In this document: piece after piece, positions 10,301 to 18,694 of the stretch
Layout of the letters: each line of letters opens with the position of its first letter
Position numbering within the stretch: the first letter of the stretch is position 1
DNA from: Cyclobacteriaceae bacterium
Lineage (GTDB): Bacteria > Bacteroidota > Bacteroidia > Cytophagales > Cyclobacteriaceae
Reading direction: 5' to 3'
DNA: 64,000 nucleotides
NCBI GenBank assembly: GCA_022842845.1
Contig: JALHOT010000003.1
Coordinates: 62,001-126,000, forward strand
Program-made: the position numbers and the translations under genes
Notes under the pieces: model-generated
Seen by the model: the letters and a program-made list of their open reading frames with translations, nothing else
What the model was told of the DNA's origin: nothing
Databases searched by the model: none

Positions 10301-11457
10301 AGTCCGGAAAAGATTTTGTTTTACCTACTGATATTGGCGGTAGCGCAAATCGATATCAATGGAAAAGAGCGGGTGTAGCAGTGAGCGGTGCCATAGCCGA
10401 TAGTTTGGTCATTCAGGATATTGGCAGGGCAAATATGGGCATCTATGTAGTAGAGGTCAGCAATAACCTTGTTCCATCTCTCACATTAGTTTCTAAGCCT
10501 GTATCCATCTTAGCAACCGCTAACCTGTCTGGAAAGCTTCTGGTTGCTGAAGGCCCTGCAAAAGGAGGTATAGCCCGCTTATTAAGGGTAACCTCTTCCA
10601 ATGGCTATGATACTATTGATAATCAAAAAATAAATACAACGGGTGACTATGCTTTTAATCAGGTGGTATTGGATGATTATCAGATTGTGGGTTTTGCCGA
10701 TACCTTGGTAGCCGGACAAGAGCGTGCTTTACCTACTTACTACGAGAGCACCATTTATTGGGAGGAGGCTGATACGCTTTTTGTGCAGAACTCACTCATT
10801 GGCCTAAATATCACTTCGCTCCTAAAACCAGGGGCACCGCTCACAGGAAAGGGTTCTATCGCGGGTGTTGTGGTAGAAGATGATGGTGCAGGGGCGCGCA
10901 CGGCTAAAACCAAACGCGTTGGGGGAGCCGGAGTATCCGCCCGAAGAGTACAAGGGACGGGCCGCGGTCTCGTTCTAGGCCCCCTGGTAGCCTACGTTTT
11001 CACTAATGATGAAGGTGAATTTAATCTGGCAGATTTACCTGTAGGCACATACCGTATCAATATTCAGTACCCCGGTTATCCTATGGATCCTAACTCTTTT
11101 GTCGACATACCCATCGGCAGCTCAGCCCTCAATGAGAATGTGAATGTTGAGGCATTAGTAGCAGAGGGCAAAGTTACAGTACGGCAATTAATAATCACCA
11201 GCATAGAAACTGGCAGTTATGCGGCAGATGTCTATCCCAATCCCAGCACAGGTAACGTTGTCATAATCTTTGAAGAAAGTTCCTCACAGCGTAGCCTGAA
11301 CTTATTCGATATGCAAGGAATTGAAATATTAACGAAGCTTGCCGGTGAAAAAACAGTCAGCCTTGACCTGAATTCTCTTCAGGCTGGATTGTACCTGTTA
11401 AAGATAAAGATTGATGGACTCACCGCTAAATCTGTTCGAATATCCATTCAACGGTAG
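4390..11457 (+). CDS. Giant secreted multidomain protein: SBBP-like repeats, plant-type LRRs, FG-GAP/VCBS repeats, ASPIC/UnbV-like segment, Ig-like segments, T9SS sorting domain
   Basis: 2355 aa. N-terminal repeats 'GDLYIVGFFTGTLDFDPTAG..'; LRRs 'LTGSIPxxLGNLSNLxxLxLxxNxLSGSIP'; 'DYNNDGFLD/DIDNDGDFDAYI' calcium-loop repeats; 'NNWLQVKLTGT..RSAIGAKVSV' ASPIC-like; C-terminus 'AADVYPNPSTGNVVIIFEES...LLKIKIDGLTAKSVRISIQR'. Confidence 0.88.
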   Translation: MRTQTMLLVFVSMVSTRLMAQELPYAWNFTSQTITPDVNSTYNVTGSTIDNSGDLYIVGFFTGTLDFDPTAGTSNLTSSGGSQDIFFAKYNPQGQLVGTPKRLGTAGAETSGNIFFDNVTSSIYLTGSFTGTADFNPSGTVNNLVSAGGTDAFIARYDADGNFLGASAIGGTLADAGGSVRVYGGDVYITGTYNGTVDFDPTAGVTNLISAGSADVFFARYTGAGTLVWAKSIGGLGFENFGALRIANNAIYLSVPVSGFTVDFDPGPGVSNLTGFNGTSDFTFASYDLNGNLNWARKIGGAGFESGTLHIIDGSDLYVAGGFEQTVDLDPGAGVTSVTSSSGQDAFLCRINASGDLVWSKTWSAPGNTTASIQQVLPNNTLLLTGTFEGTMDLDPNSGVFNQTSNGLSDGYFLRMTTAGNLIDGFSMGSTAADPAPGAISNVALTNFYMAAFYTTPVDLDPTTDVNGVSILNGGSGLSQYFATSYSLLSTVPTAQPTGLTFNTPTADSFNFLFTAAAGSPDGYLVVRRAASSPTGVPKDGKEYFPGDHLGDGVVVQSSVLTNGTSTLMAANTTYHLDVFAFNGAGNSTNYFTIAPLEGSFTTSSIGNDRVSDSLALRSIYTALGGPGWLNNSNWLVGSIDTWFGVTVTANRVTSIQLSANSMFGQLPSTLNNLTNLQTLNLSNNFISGGIPSEVGNLPNLATLNLYNNRLTGSIPPTLGNLSNLTFLSLGVNKLSGSIPISLGNLALLQMLHLDDNILSGSIPIELGNLSNLLQLRLSNNDLSGSIPLELAGLTSLTNFELDRNLLTGSIPNELGNLTAATIFYLYSNKLSGSIPTQLGNLASVQQLILHTNDFTGSIPTELGNLTNLTDLRISATKVSGAIPSSLGNLTNLQILYLGLNKDLTGAVPASFTNLTNLVQLDVQDNKLDSLPNLSGLVNLTTLVVRNNRFTFEDLEPNISKLGAVTNYSPQATFGTLQSIDVVAGQALNLTASVGGVNNIYQWKKVSTNVGTNSITFTIPTTVLTDAATYTLTVTNSIVPSLTLTSANFNVKIKAESFFEWISNAGDLTTEGLAPPVNQVTDQNYSGSWGDFNNDGLEDLYVMGFATQERGFIYKNNGDGTFSKLPNSSYFFASGRSATWADYNNDGFLDCFAPGGNTTATDSISFASVYKNNGNETFTRIPLPTTASAGTWSDTDNDGDVDLITNGGGAFPTLFRNEGNDSFMALPVFSTNASAQWNIITVDVNNDNIADVYIPDDTQRNFYVGNGDNTFTLNATTPLVTDVLAGARGISWADIDNDGDFDAYIMGNSVGNRFYINDGAGNFTFQPTTTILGETIIGSRGSAFADYDNDGYVDLLSIQSQAPAGWYLFKNNGNGTFTKQLTQSFKGGGGLVGASFGDYDNDGFLDIVSASFGLDFNGLYKNKGNSNNWLQVKLTGTMSNRSAIGAKVSVKAGGFWRHAQVLTANGFANQNSLIQQFGLGASTTADSVVIKWPSGAIQTELNIAANQRINITEENADLEALVALYDSTGGATWTNKTNWLTGHVTTWYGVRVANGRVTDVRLPNNNLTGSIPPAIGNLNALDSLELGGNQLTNGIPDVFSTFSKLKYINFGSNQLTGGIPSTLLQLDSLRTLGMARNNLSNTIPAAIGNLTSLRKLWLDENQFSGPLPNELGNLTSLTDLYVQKNQLTGAVPASFANLTNLVGCGLDDNSFTSLPILTALSNLTYFNITGNQFTFESLEPNVGVPGIFYTPQDSLGLADTVLIPTNQPYTLSYTVGGSANTYEWKKNNTTINGITGNGLTIGTPVFADEGTYRLEVQSPLVPGLTLFTRPVLVKVSSLKRDSIALAKLYAATNGNNWTTKTNWNTTPISTGNWFGVTITANRVTQVNLPSNKLQGPVPSEFADLEGVTTINLSNNSITSLPNFTTYPNITSLNVSGNNLDFASLEGNRNLTGINFSGQKNPVLGPDTILVESGKDFVLPTDIGGSANRYQWKRAGVAVSGAIADSLVIQDIGRANMGIYVVEVSNNLVPSLTLVSKPVSILATANLSGKLLVAEGPAKGGIARLLRVTSSNGYDTIDNQKINTTGDYAFNQVVLDDYQIVGFADTLVAGQERALPTYYESTIYWEEADTLFVQNSLIGLNITSLLKPGAPLTGKGSIAGVVVEDDGAGARTAKTKRVGGAGVSARRVQGTGRGLVLGPLVAYVFTNDEGEFNLADLPVGTYRINIQYPGYPMDPNSFVDIPIGSSALNENVNVEALVAEGKVTVRQLIITSIETGSYAADVYPNPSTGNVVIIFEESSSQRSLNLFDMQGIEILTKLAGEKTVSLDLNSLQAGLYLLKIKIDGLTAKSVRISIQR

Positions 11458-11481
11458 TGTTTCAACGAAAACAGAACCTTT

Positions 11482-11509
11482 ACCCCCTGCTTAATGATTA
11501 GCGGGGGGT
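11482..11509 (+). terminator. Hairpin terminator between the giant T9SS cargo gene and the CHAT gene
   Basis: ACCCCCTGC-TTAATGATTA-GCGGGGGGT (9-bp stem with one G-U) followed by ATTTCTTTGTATTTTT. Confidence 0.6.
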
Positions 11510-11547
11510 ATTTCTTTGTATTTTTAAACTTCTTTAAAGCATATCCT

Positions 11548-14500
11548 ATGAAAACAGTCGTCTCCTGTTTTTTATCATTTTTGATCTCCCACGCAGTGTT
11601 GGCACAAGAGATTCCGAAACAATACATTGTATTGGAACAGCATTACAATAATGGAAACTACTCGGCTTGCAGTAAGATGGAACAAGACGTGTTATCGATG
11701 GCCTCACAAAGAAAAGATACACTGGTAGCCAATAGCCTCTTTTACATCGGAAGCGCCTTCTTAGAGTTAGGGAAATCAGAAAAAGCCATAGCCTACTTTG
11801 AGAAAGAAAAAAACCTGAGAGCCGAACTGGGCCTCACCTCTTCAGAAGACTATAGCAATAGTCTTTCTAATTTGGTTTTTCTTTACATCGAAACTAGAAA
11901 CTACGCAGAATCCGGCAAACTACTTTCGGAGCTAATAAGTAACGATAAAAAGATCTTTGGTGCTACAGGAGACACTTACATTCAAACCGTCATCAACGCG
12001 TCTGAAACATTGCTTAACCTGGATCGAGTGGACGATGCTGAAGCATTATTACAAACTACGCTCAAGCAACAAGCCAAGGGCTCTGGAAATTATGGACTCC
12101 TTTTATCCAAGATGGGAGATATTTACACCTACTCAGGAAAATACTCGAAGGCGAATGCCGCACTTGCGGAGGCCTTGCCTATTTTAGAAAAATCATTTGG
12201 TACCAACTCTAATGAACAAATTTTGGCCTTGTTCAACCTGGGAACTCTTTACATGGCGCAAGGCAAGTATCCAGAAGCTGAAGAAGTGTTTGACTCTGTT
12301 TTGGACTTGGCAGACCCTAAACAACAAACCTATATTTCTACTCTTAATAACCAAGCACTCGTTTATCGTAGGCTCGGCTTTTTGGAAAAAGCTGAGCATA
12401 CATTTTCTGAGATAAAAACACTTGATAGCGCAACAGTTGGAATTGGCCATCCAGATTATGCCATCACGCTATCCAACATTGCCTTGGTGCAGACAGATGA
12501 AGGGAAATATGCAGCAGCTGAAAAAAATCTGCTAGAGGCTATAGATGTTCAGAGAAAAAATAAAGAAACAAAAACTGTTTCGTATGCACGAAAGGAAACC
12601 AACTTGGCACGGGTTTACCAGCTTTCTGGTCAAGCTAATAAAGCCATTCCTCTGTTAGAACGAGCTGCGGCCTCTTTCAAAAGCAATATGGGAGAAAAGA
12701 GTCCTGAATATGCAACTGCCCTTTTCAATTTAGGCATGGCCTATTGGAAAGCTGGAAAGGGGACAGAAGGCATTAAACTACTTAAAGCGTCTTCATCTAT
12801 ACGAGCTTCTTTACTTGGAAAAAAACATCCACTCTACGCAGAGAGTGCACAAAAAATTGCGGAGTACCAATGGCTGCAAAAGCAAAATAAGGAAGCCCAG
12901 CAAACCTTTGGCGAGGTTTTTAATAACTATTACAACCAAATCGATCTTACCTTTCCTGCATTAACCGAAGAAGAGAAAGCAAAATTCTATTACAATAATA
13001 TTCGTCCTTCCTTCGATAAGTTCAATGCCTTTGCCGTGCAGACCAGAGCTGAAATTCCATCAGTGCTAAGCGAAGTGTACAACCATCAGCTCAATACCAA
13101 GGGGGTAATTATGATGGCAACCGAAAAGGTAAAGCAAGGCATACAAAGTATGAATGACCCTGCGCTACTTGCACAATTTGAAGCATGGCAAGATTTGAAA
13201 GAACAAATAGCCAAACTCTATGGTCAGCATGACCAACCTGAAGTTTTGGATTCTTTAGTGCAAAGAGCCAACCTACTTGAGAAAGAACTTACCAGGAAGT
13301 CAGCTGCTTTTGCGAGTCAGTATGTTAAGAAAAAATATACCTGGGAGGAAGTGCAGCAGAAATTAAAACCAGGAGAAGCGGCCGTGGAAGTGATCCGCTT
13401 CATCAACTACACTCCCGATTTAGGCGGTAGCTTTCTTGAAGAAATTAAATACGCATTTTTGGTCATCACCCCACAAAGCAAAGGCCAGCCCGATTTGATT
13501 TTACTTAACAATGGCAAAGAGCTTGAAACCAAATTCATTAATTTTTACCGCAATAGCATACGCTTTCAGCAAGAGGATCGCTACTCCTATAAAAATTATT
13601 TTGAGCCTTTGGCCGATTACCTGAAGAACAATACAATTCAAAAAGTATTCTTTTCACCAGAGGGTGTTTACAATCAGATTAATCTGAATAGTGTTCGCAA
13701 TCCATTTACCCAACAATATATTCTAGATGAGTATGACATCCACCTACTCACCAATACAAAAGACCTAATTGCGCCTATTGCCGATAAGCGTGTCGGGCAA
13801 AGCCCAGTGCTGTTGGGTTTCCCTAAATTCAATTTAGAAGATAGCGGAAACACGAAGATTGCCGAAACAAGAGGCACTCGTGGAACGACCAGAGGTGGCA
13901 CTACCCGTGGGGGTATCAGCCGTGGCTTCAGAGGAGGTTTGCTTCGTTACATGCGCGGAGAACAAGATGGCATTTCTGTTTTACCAGGCACGCAAAAAGA
14001 AATTAATGAGATCTCCACTTTGTTTACAGACGCCCCAGCGGTGTATATGGAAGCGCAAGCAGCAGAACATACCATTAAGGCAGTTAATAATCCACGCATT
14101 TTACACATTGCTACACACGGCTATTTTTTAGAAGATGAAGTGACCGCCAGCGAAGGCAATAAAGCGCAATACATATCCAATCCCTTGTTAAAGGCAGGAT
14201 TAATTTTAGCTGGTGCCGAAAACTTTCTTACAACGGGTGATCCGGTGAATGAAGCCGGTGATGACGGTATCCTCACTGCTTATGAAGCCATGAACCTGAC
14301 CTTAGACAATACAGATTTGGTGGTATTATCGGCTTGCGAAACAGGCTTAGGGCAGGTAAAAAATGGTGAAGGTGTATATGGCTTACAGCGCGCCTTCCGG
14401 TTGGCTGGCACCAAAAACATTGTGATGAGTTTATGGAGTGTAGATGATGAGGCTACACAAGAATTGATGTCTTTGTTTTATAAAGAGATGCTTACTAATC

Positions 14501-14598
14501 CATCGCAACACGATGCATTCCGCATTGCGCAACAAAAACTTAAAGAAAAATTCAAGCAGCCTTTTTACTGGGGTGCCTTCATCATGGTAGGTAGATAA
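11548..14598 (+). CDS. TPR-repeat CHAT (caspase HetF-associated) domain protein, exported
   Basis: Signal peptide MKTVVSCFLSFLISHAVLAQ at ATG 11548 (track start 11494 lies in the terminator loop). Kinesin-light-chain-like TPRs; CHAT motifs ILHIATHGYF (His codon 14116-14118) and LVVLSACETGLG (Cys codon 14335-14337), GEGVYGLQRAF, MSLWSVDD. Confidence 0.9.
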   Translation: MKTVVSCFLSFLISHAVLAQEIPKQYIVLEQHYNNGNYSACSKMEQDVLSMASQRKDTLVANSLFYIGSAFLELGKSEKAIAYFEKEKNLRAELGLTSSEDYSNSLSNLVFLYIETRNYAESGKLLSELISNDKKIFGATGDTYIQTVINASETLLNLDRVDDAEALLQTTLKQQAKGSGNYGLLLSKMGDIYTYSGKYSKANAALAEALPILEKSFGTNSNEQILALFNLGTLYMAQGKYPEAEEVFDSVLDLADPKQQTYISTLNNQALVYRRLGFLEKAEHTFSEIKTLDSATVGIGHPDYAITLSNIALVQTDEGKYAAAEKNLLEAIDVQRKNKETKTVSYARKETNLARVYQLSGQANKAIPLLERAAASFKSNMGEKSPEYATALFNLGMAYWKAGKGTEGIKLLKASSSIRASLLGKKHPLYAESAQKIAEYQWLQKQNKEAQQTFGEVFNNYYNQIDLTFPALTEEEKAKFYYNNIRPSFDKFNAFAVQTRAEIPSVLSEVYNHQLNTKGVIMMATEKVKQGIQSMNDPALLAQFEAWQDLKEQIAKLYGQHDQPEVLDSLVQRANLLEKELTRKSAAFASQYVKKKYTWEEVQQKLKPGEAAVEVIRFINYTPDLGGSFLEEIKYAFLVITPQSKGQPDLILLNNGKELETKFINFYRNSIRFQQEDRYSYKNYFEPLADYLKNNTIQKVFFSPEGVYNQINLNSVRNPFTQQYILDEYDIHLLTNTKDLIAPIADKRVGQSPVLLGFPKFNLEDSGNTKIAETRGTRGTTRGGTTRGGISRGFRGGLLRYMRGEQDGISVLPGTQKEINEISTLFTDAPAVYMEAQAAEHTIKAVNNPRILHIATHGYFLEDEVTASEGNKAQYISNPLLKAGLILAGAENFLTTGDPVNEAGDDGILTAYEAMNLTLDNTDLVVLSACETGLGQVKNGEGVYGLQRAFRLAGTKNIVMSLWSVDDEATQELMSLFYKEMLTNPSQHDAFRIAQQKLKEKFKQPFYWGAFIMVGR

Positions 14599-14620
14599 AG
14601 CTTAAACTATCATCAAAATA

Positions 14621-14654
14621 AAAGGGGTTGTCCAACTTGTTGTACAACCCCTTT
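14621..14654. terminator. Bidirectional terminator between convergent genes
   Basis: AAAGGGGTTGT / ACAACCCCTTT inverted repeat (11-bp perfect stem) between convergent CDSs ending at 14598 and 14671. Confidence 0.7.
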
Positions 14655-14670
14655 ACGTATGCGACTATTC

Positions 14671-15618
14671 TTAATTACTTTCTAACAGTTTAAAGAGTTC
14701 ATCTAAATCAGGGGTAATGATAATCTCTGTTCTTCTGTTCTTCTGTTTATTTTGAGGCGTATCGTTACTCATCAAGGGTGAAAACTCACCTTTGCCTGCT
14801 GCCACAATCTGCTTAGGCGCTACACCACCTTTCACCAATATTTTGGTAATGGATGTAGCCCGCATCACACTCAAATCCCAGTTGTCCTGCATATAGGCAG
14901 ATTTCTTGGAAATCGGCACGTTGTCTGTATGGCCTTCTACCATAATATTGATATCGCGCTGATCTTTTAAGGCCTTCGCTAATTGCTGCAATGCCCCTAC
15001 CCCTTTTTGATCAACTTCAATACTACCGGAGCCAAAAAGCAACTGCTCTGCCAAGGAGACATATACTTTTCCATTCTTAACTTTAACCGTTAAATCATTT
15101 TCCTTAAAATTTAATAAGGCATTGCTGATGCGCGCTTTAAGGTCTTGTACCGCCTTGTCTTTGTTAGCAAGAATTTGCTCCAATTCATTTACCTTCTTTT
15201 CACGCTCCGCCAAACTGCTGCTCAATGAATCATTCTGCCTTCTTGTTTTTTCTAAACTTTCCTGAATGGCTAACAACTGCTGTTGTTGCTGGGTCAGATC
15301 GCGGTTCATTTTACCACTGTTGCTTAACAGATTTTTGTATAAAGTATTAAGCTGTTCATGCTCCTTTTCAAGTGAACTAAGCTTGCGCTGGTTCTGTCGC
15401 AGGTTAGTGCCTAAGGCCCCCGTATCAGCCTTTAATTGATCAAACTGCTGGTTTAAACTTGAATATTTACCGGTGAGTGAATCTAATTGGGCTGTTCTTT
15501 CGTTAAGGTCAGCCTCTGTCCTAACCTTTTGGGCCAGCATATCATCAAATTTCTTTTTAGAAACGATGCAGCTGCTTAAAAAAATGGTCAGTGTGAAAAA
15601 TAAAAAAATTCTTTTCAT
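14671..15618 (-). CDS. OmpA family lipoprotein/peptidoglycan-binding protein with coiled coil
   Basis: MKRIFLFFTLTIFLSSCIVSKKKFDDML (lipobox), long coiled coil, C-terminal OmpA motif 'INIMVEGHTDNVPISKKSAYMQDNWDLSVMRATSITKILVKGGV...NRRTEIII'. Confidence 0.9.
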   Translation of the reverse strand: MKRIFLFFTLTIFLSSCIVSKKKFDDMLAQKVRTEADLNERTAQLDSLTGKYSSLNQQFDQLKADTGALGTNLRQNQRKLSSLEKEHEQLNTLYKNLLSNSGKMNRDLTQQQQQLLAIQESLEKTRRQNDSLSSSLAEREKKVNELEQILANKDKAVQDLKARISNALLNFKENDLTVKVKNGKVYVSLAEQLLFGSGSIEVDQKGVGALQQLAKALKDQRDINIMVEGHTDNVPISKKSAYMQDNWDLSVMRATSITKILVKGGVAPKQIVAAGKGEFSPLMSNDTPQNKQKNRRTEIIITPDLDELFKLLESN

Positions 15619-15705
15619 ATGCTATTGACGGTTACTTCGTTAATACATTCAAAATTAATGACAATTCCCTTTAAATCTAGCTTACTATCACATTAACCTA
15701 TATAT

Positions 15706-16782
15706 ATGTCAAGACAAAGTATTTACCTGTTTACATTCTTTTTTACGGCCATGGTTCTTTTTACCAGTTGCGAAAAAGAAGAGACGATACGATTATCCTC
15801 CACAGATGCGAAAGAATCGTTCCGTGACGTAGACTTTACCCTTTCTGCAGAATTGGAAAACTTCAGCAATGCAGAAGGATTTAAAGCCCTGGAAACCCTT
15901 GCCTCCCTGACCAATGGTGGCTCTCTGTTTACGACAGCCCGGATGAAGGATGCCAGAAAAAATCCGGCTGCTTACGTAAGGAAAACGATTAGCAATTTTC
16001 AGCACATGATTAGCGAGCCTAGTGCTGAGAGCCGTGCGCAGGGCAATGAACCCTTTAATTATACCCAGCATAAAGGTATTTATACCTGGAAGCCTTCCAT
16101 TCAAGATTTTGAATACACCGGACAGTCAAACATTATTGAATTACGTTTCCCAACTAATGGAAGCACTACCAACAATGCCGTTTTCAGATTAACCAATTAT
16201 GCAGAAGTAGAAACGCCTTTTGGAGATGAAGCTTATAGTCCAACAGCCATCGAGGCCACCCTCGACATTAACAATGTTAAACAAGCCTCTTTAAGTTTAT
16301 CGGCAACTTACAAAGCCGATGGTACGGATGATCCGGTGTTTGCTGATATTTCCTATTTTGTAAGTCCTTATACATTGGATATTAATTTAGATGATACCAA
16401 ACCTTCCATCACCACATTTTCTCAATACCTGAGCAAGAATAATGATAAACTGATAGGATGGGCTTTAACCGCCAGCTATAAAGGGGCAAAAATTGAAACA
16501 AATCTCAGCAAGTTAGAAGGGACGGTTCAACTGGCTTCTGCCATCTTTACGATTGTTATCACAGCCCCTGAAGATCCAACAGGGGTACCTGATCTCAACG
16601 ATATCATTAAGATCAATGTAACGGTAGATGGCAAGCTTGCCGGAAAAGTGATTTGGGTGACCGAAGCTGGTGCAACTGAACCCAGCCCTTACCTTCAATA
16701 CAATGATGGCAGCCAACAAAAGCTATCAGATATTTTTAAATCGCTGGAAGTTGCCCTCAGCGGCTTAACAACGATGGTTTAG
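15706..16782 (+). CDS. Hypothetical lipoprotein
   Basis: MSRQSIYLFTFFFTAMVLFTSCEKEETI: lipobox after signal sequence; family not recognised. Confidence 0.8.
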   Translation: MSRQSIYLFTFFFTAMVLFTSCEKEETIRLSSTDAKESFRDVDFTLSAELENFSNAEGFKALETLASLTNGGSLFTTARMKDARKNPAAYVRKTISNFQHMISEPSAESRAQGNEPFNYTQHKGIYTWKPSIQDFEYTGQSNIIELRFPTNGSTTNNAVFRLTNYAEVETPFGDEAYSPTAIEATLDINNVKQASLSLSATYKADGTDDPVFADISYFVSPYTLDINLDDTKPSITTFSQYLSKNNDKLIGWALTASYKGAKIETNLSKLEGTVQLASAIFTIVITAPEDPTGVPDLNDIIKINVTVDGKLAGKVIWVTEAGATEPSPYLQYNDGSQQKLSDIFKSLEVALSGLTTMV

Positions 16783-16800
16783 GCTATTTAGAAATAGATA

Positions 16801-16826
16801 AAAAGGAGCTCACGGGCTCCTTTTTT
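16801..16826 (+). terminator. Rho-independent terminator
   Basis: AAAAGGAGC-TCACGG-GCTCCTTTT then TT, 18 nt after the stop at 16782. Confidence 0.75.
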
Positions 16827-16851
16827 ATTTTCTACCTTTCTGAAAAATTGC

Positions 16852-17712
16852 GTGTATATGGAAGGCATGTTAAAACCCGGATCATTAAAAGATAAAACAA
16901 TTGTTATTACTGGTGGTGGTACAGGCTTAGGACGTTCTATAGGTAAATACTGTCTCGAGTTGGGTGCTAATCTTGTCATCACCTCGCGGAAAAAAGAAGT
17001 CATTGATAAAACGGCTGCGGATCTCATGCAGGAAACAGGTGGGCAAGTACTGGCCATCCCAGCTGATGTACGCAAATATGAAGAAATAGAAAATGTATTG
17101 AAACAGGCAGATCAGCGCTTCGGTCAGATACATGCAGTATTGAATAATGCAGCCGGCAACTTCATCAGTCCTACCGAACGCCTATCGCACAGAGCCTTTG
17201 ATATTATTGTTGATATTGTATTGAAAGGAACCTACTACACTACCTTAGCTGCAGGCAAAAACTGGATCAACAAAAAACAAGGAGGTACTTTTTTAAACAT
17301 TGTCACCACCTACGCCTGGACTGGTTCCGGTTATGTAGTGCCCTCTGCTTGCAGTAAAGCAGGTGTATTGGCCCTTACGCGCTCACTGGCACAAGAGTGG
17401 GCCAAGTACGGCATCAGAAGTAACGCCATTGCTCCGGGGCCCTTTCCAACAGAAGGTGCGTGGAGCCGCCTGCTGCCTGGCGATCTCGTTAAGAAATTTG
17501 ATCCGGCAGAGCGCGTTCCCTTAAAACGGGTTGGTGAGCATCAGGAACTGGCAAACCTCGCAGCTTATTTACTATCTGACTATTCTGCCTATGTTAATGG
17601 CGAAGTCATCACGATCGATGGTGGGGAATGGTTGAGAAGTGGCGGTGAGTTCAGTCATCTGGAAGCCATACCGGATGACGTGTGGGATATGATTGAGAAA
17701 AATAGGAAGTAA
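16852..17712 (+). CDS. SDR family oxidoreductase (2,4-dienoyl-CoA reductase-like)
   Basis: Rossmann motif IVITGGGTGLGRSIG, NNAAGNF, YxxxK-type 'SACSKAGVLALTRSLAQEWAKYGIRSNAIAPGPFPTEGAW'. Start may be ATG 16852, 16858 or 16867. Confidence 0.88.
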   Translation: MYMEGMLKPGSLKDKTIVITGGGTGLGRSIGKYCLELGANLVITSRKKEVIDKTAADLMQETGGQVLAIPADVRKYEEIENVLKQADQRFGQIHAVLNNAAGNFISPTERLSHRAFDIIVDIVLKGTYYTTLAAGKNWINKKQGGTFLNIVTTYAWTGSGYVVPSACSKAGVLALTRSLAQEWAKYGIRSNAIAPGPFPTEGAWSRLLPGDLVKKFDPAERVPLKRVGEHQELANLAAYLLSDYSAYVNGEVITIDGGEWLRSGGEFSHLEAIPDDVWDMIEKNRK

Positions 17713-17741
17713 ATAACAAGCCACATTATACTTTAATTTCC

Positions 17742-18563
17742 ATGCTGAATTTTATTAAACATAAAATCGAAAGATATAAATCAAAAAGAACATTTCAGGA
17801 ATACGGGTACCAGGTCAATGAATTTATTATTGACAAAGTAGGTAAAGTCAAATATGCACAGTGGCTTCATCCGCTGGAAAGCGTCAAGGAAATCACAAGC
17901 ACTAACGTGGGCTTTTATAAAGGCTTGGTTCGACCCGGTGCTACCATCATTGATATTGGCGCTCATACTGGTGACACTACCGTACCCATGGCACTAGCAT
18001 GCGGAAAAAATGGAATAGTCATAGCCCTTGAGCCTAACCCATATGTGTATAAAATACTTGAGGCTAACTCAAAACTTAATCCCGAAACAACCAACATCGC
18101 TCCGCATTGCTTTGCGGCCACTCAAACAGAGGGAGATTTTATTTTTAATTACTCTGACGCTTCCTTCTGTAATGGAGGGTTTCTGACACAACTAAAAAAT
18201 CAAAAACACAATCACAGCTATACGCTTACTGTAAAGGGTAAAAATCTGCAAGACTATCTATTTGATAATTATCAAGATCGCTTATCAAGACTTGAGTTGC
18301 TAAAGGTGGATGCAGAAGGTTATGACAAAGAAATATTAAAAACACTAACTAAAATTATTTCAACTTATAAACCTACCATAATGGCAGAGTGCTATAAAAA
18401 ACTCACTATTCAAGAGAGAGGGGAATTATTTGATGTCCTTGACGACTGTGGGTATGAACTTTTCTATTTGGAGAGTTTTGAAGAAAATTCAAAAAAAATA
18501 AAAATAGAGAAAGTAAATATGGGAGACAGGAAACACTTCGAAATTCTGGCATTTCCTAAATAA
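17742..18563 (+). CDS. FkbM family methyltransferase
   Basis: 'GATIIDIGAHTGDTTVPMALACGKNGIVIALEPNPYVYKILEANSKLNP' and 'RLELLKVDAEGYDKEILK' match the FkbM methyltransferase pattern. Confidence 0.85.
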   Translation: MLNFIKHKIERYKSKRTFQEYGYQVNEFIIDKVGKVKYAQWLHPLESVKEITSTNVGFYKGLVRPGATIIDIGAHTGDTTVPMALACGKNGIVIALEPNPYVYKILEANSKLNPETTNIAPHCFAATQTEGDFIFNYSDASFCNGGFLTQLKNQKHNHSYTLTVKGKNLQDYLFDNYQDRLSRLELLKVDAEGYDKEILKTLTKIISTYKPTIMAECYKKLTIQERGELFDVLDDCGYELFYLESFEENSKKIKIEKVNMGDRKHFEILAFPK

Positions 18564-18694
18564 ACCAGGACGTCTAAGTGTTTAATATGGGCCCATCCAT
18601 CAATGGTACCTTTTTTCACAAAGGCAAGAACAGAGATTAAGTATCACATTCTTTATATTGCGCAATCTATTCAACAGACATCAGAATAAACAAT

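Noticed and set aside
11458-14598. Bacterial gasdermin/CHAT defence pair or CRISPR type III-E-like system
   Set aside because: No gasdermin-like ORF, Cas gene or CRISPR array near any of the three CHAT genes, and all three carry signal peptides, which argues against cytoplasmic immune effectors.
4390-14598. Single operon of giant T9SS cargo plus CHAT protein
   Set aside because: A strong hairpin with T-rich tail (11482-11509) separates them, so co-transcription is doubtful.
18564-18694. Possible SAM or cobalamin riboswitch upstream of the cystathionine gamma-synthase-like gene
   Set aside because: No recognisable riboswitch core (SAM-I/II or B12-box) in the 131-nt intergenic region.
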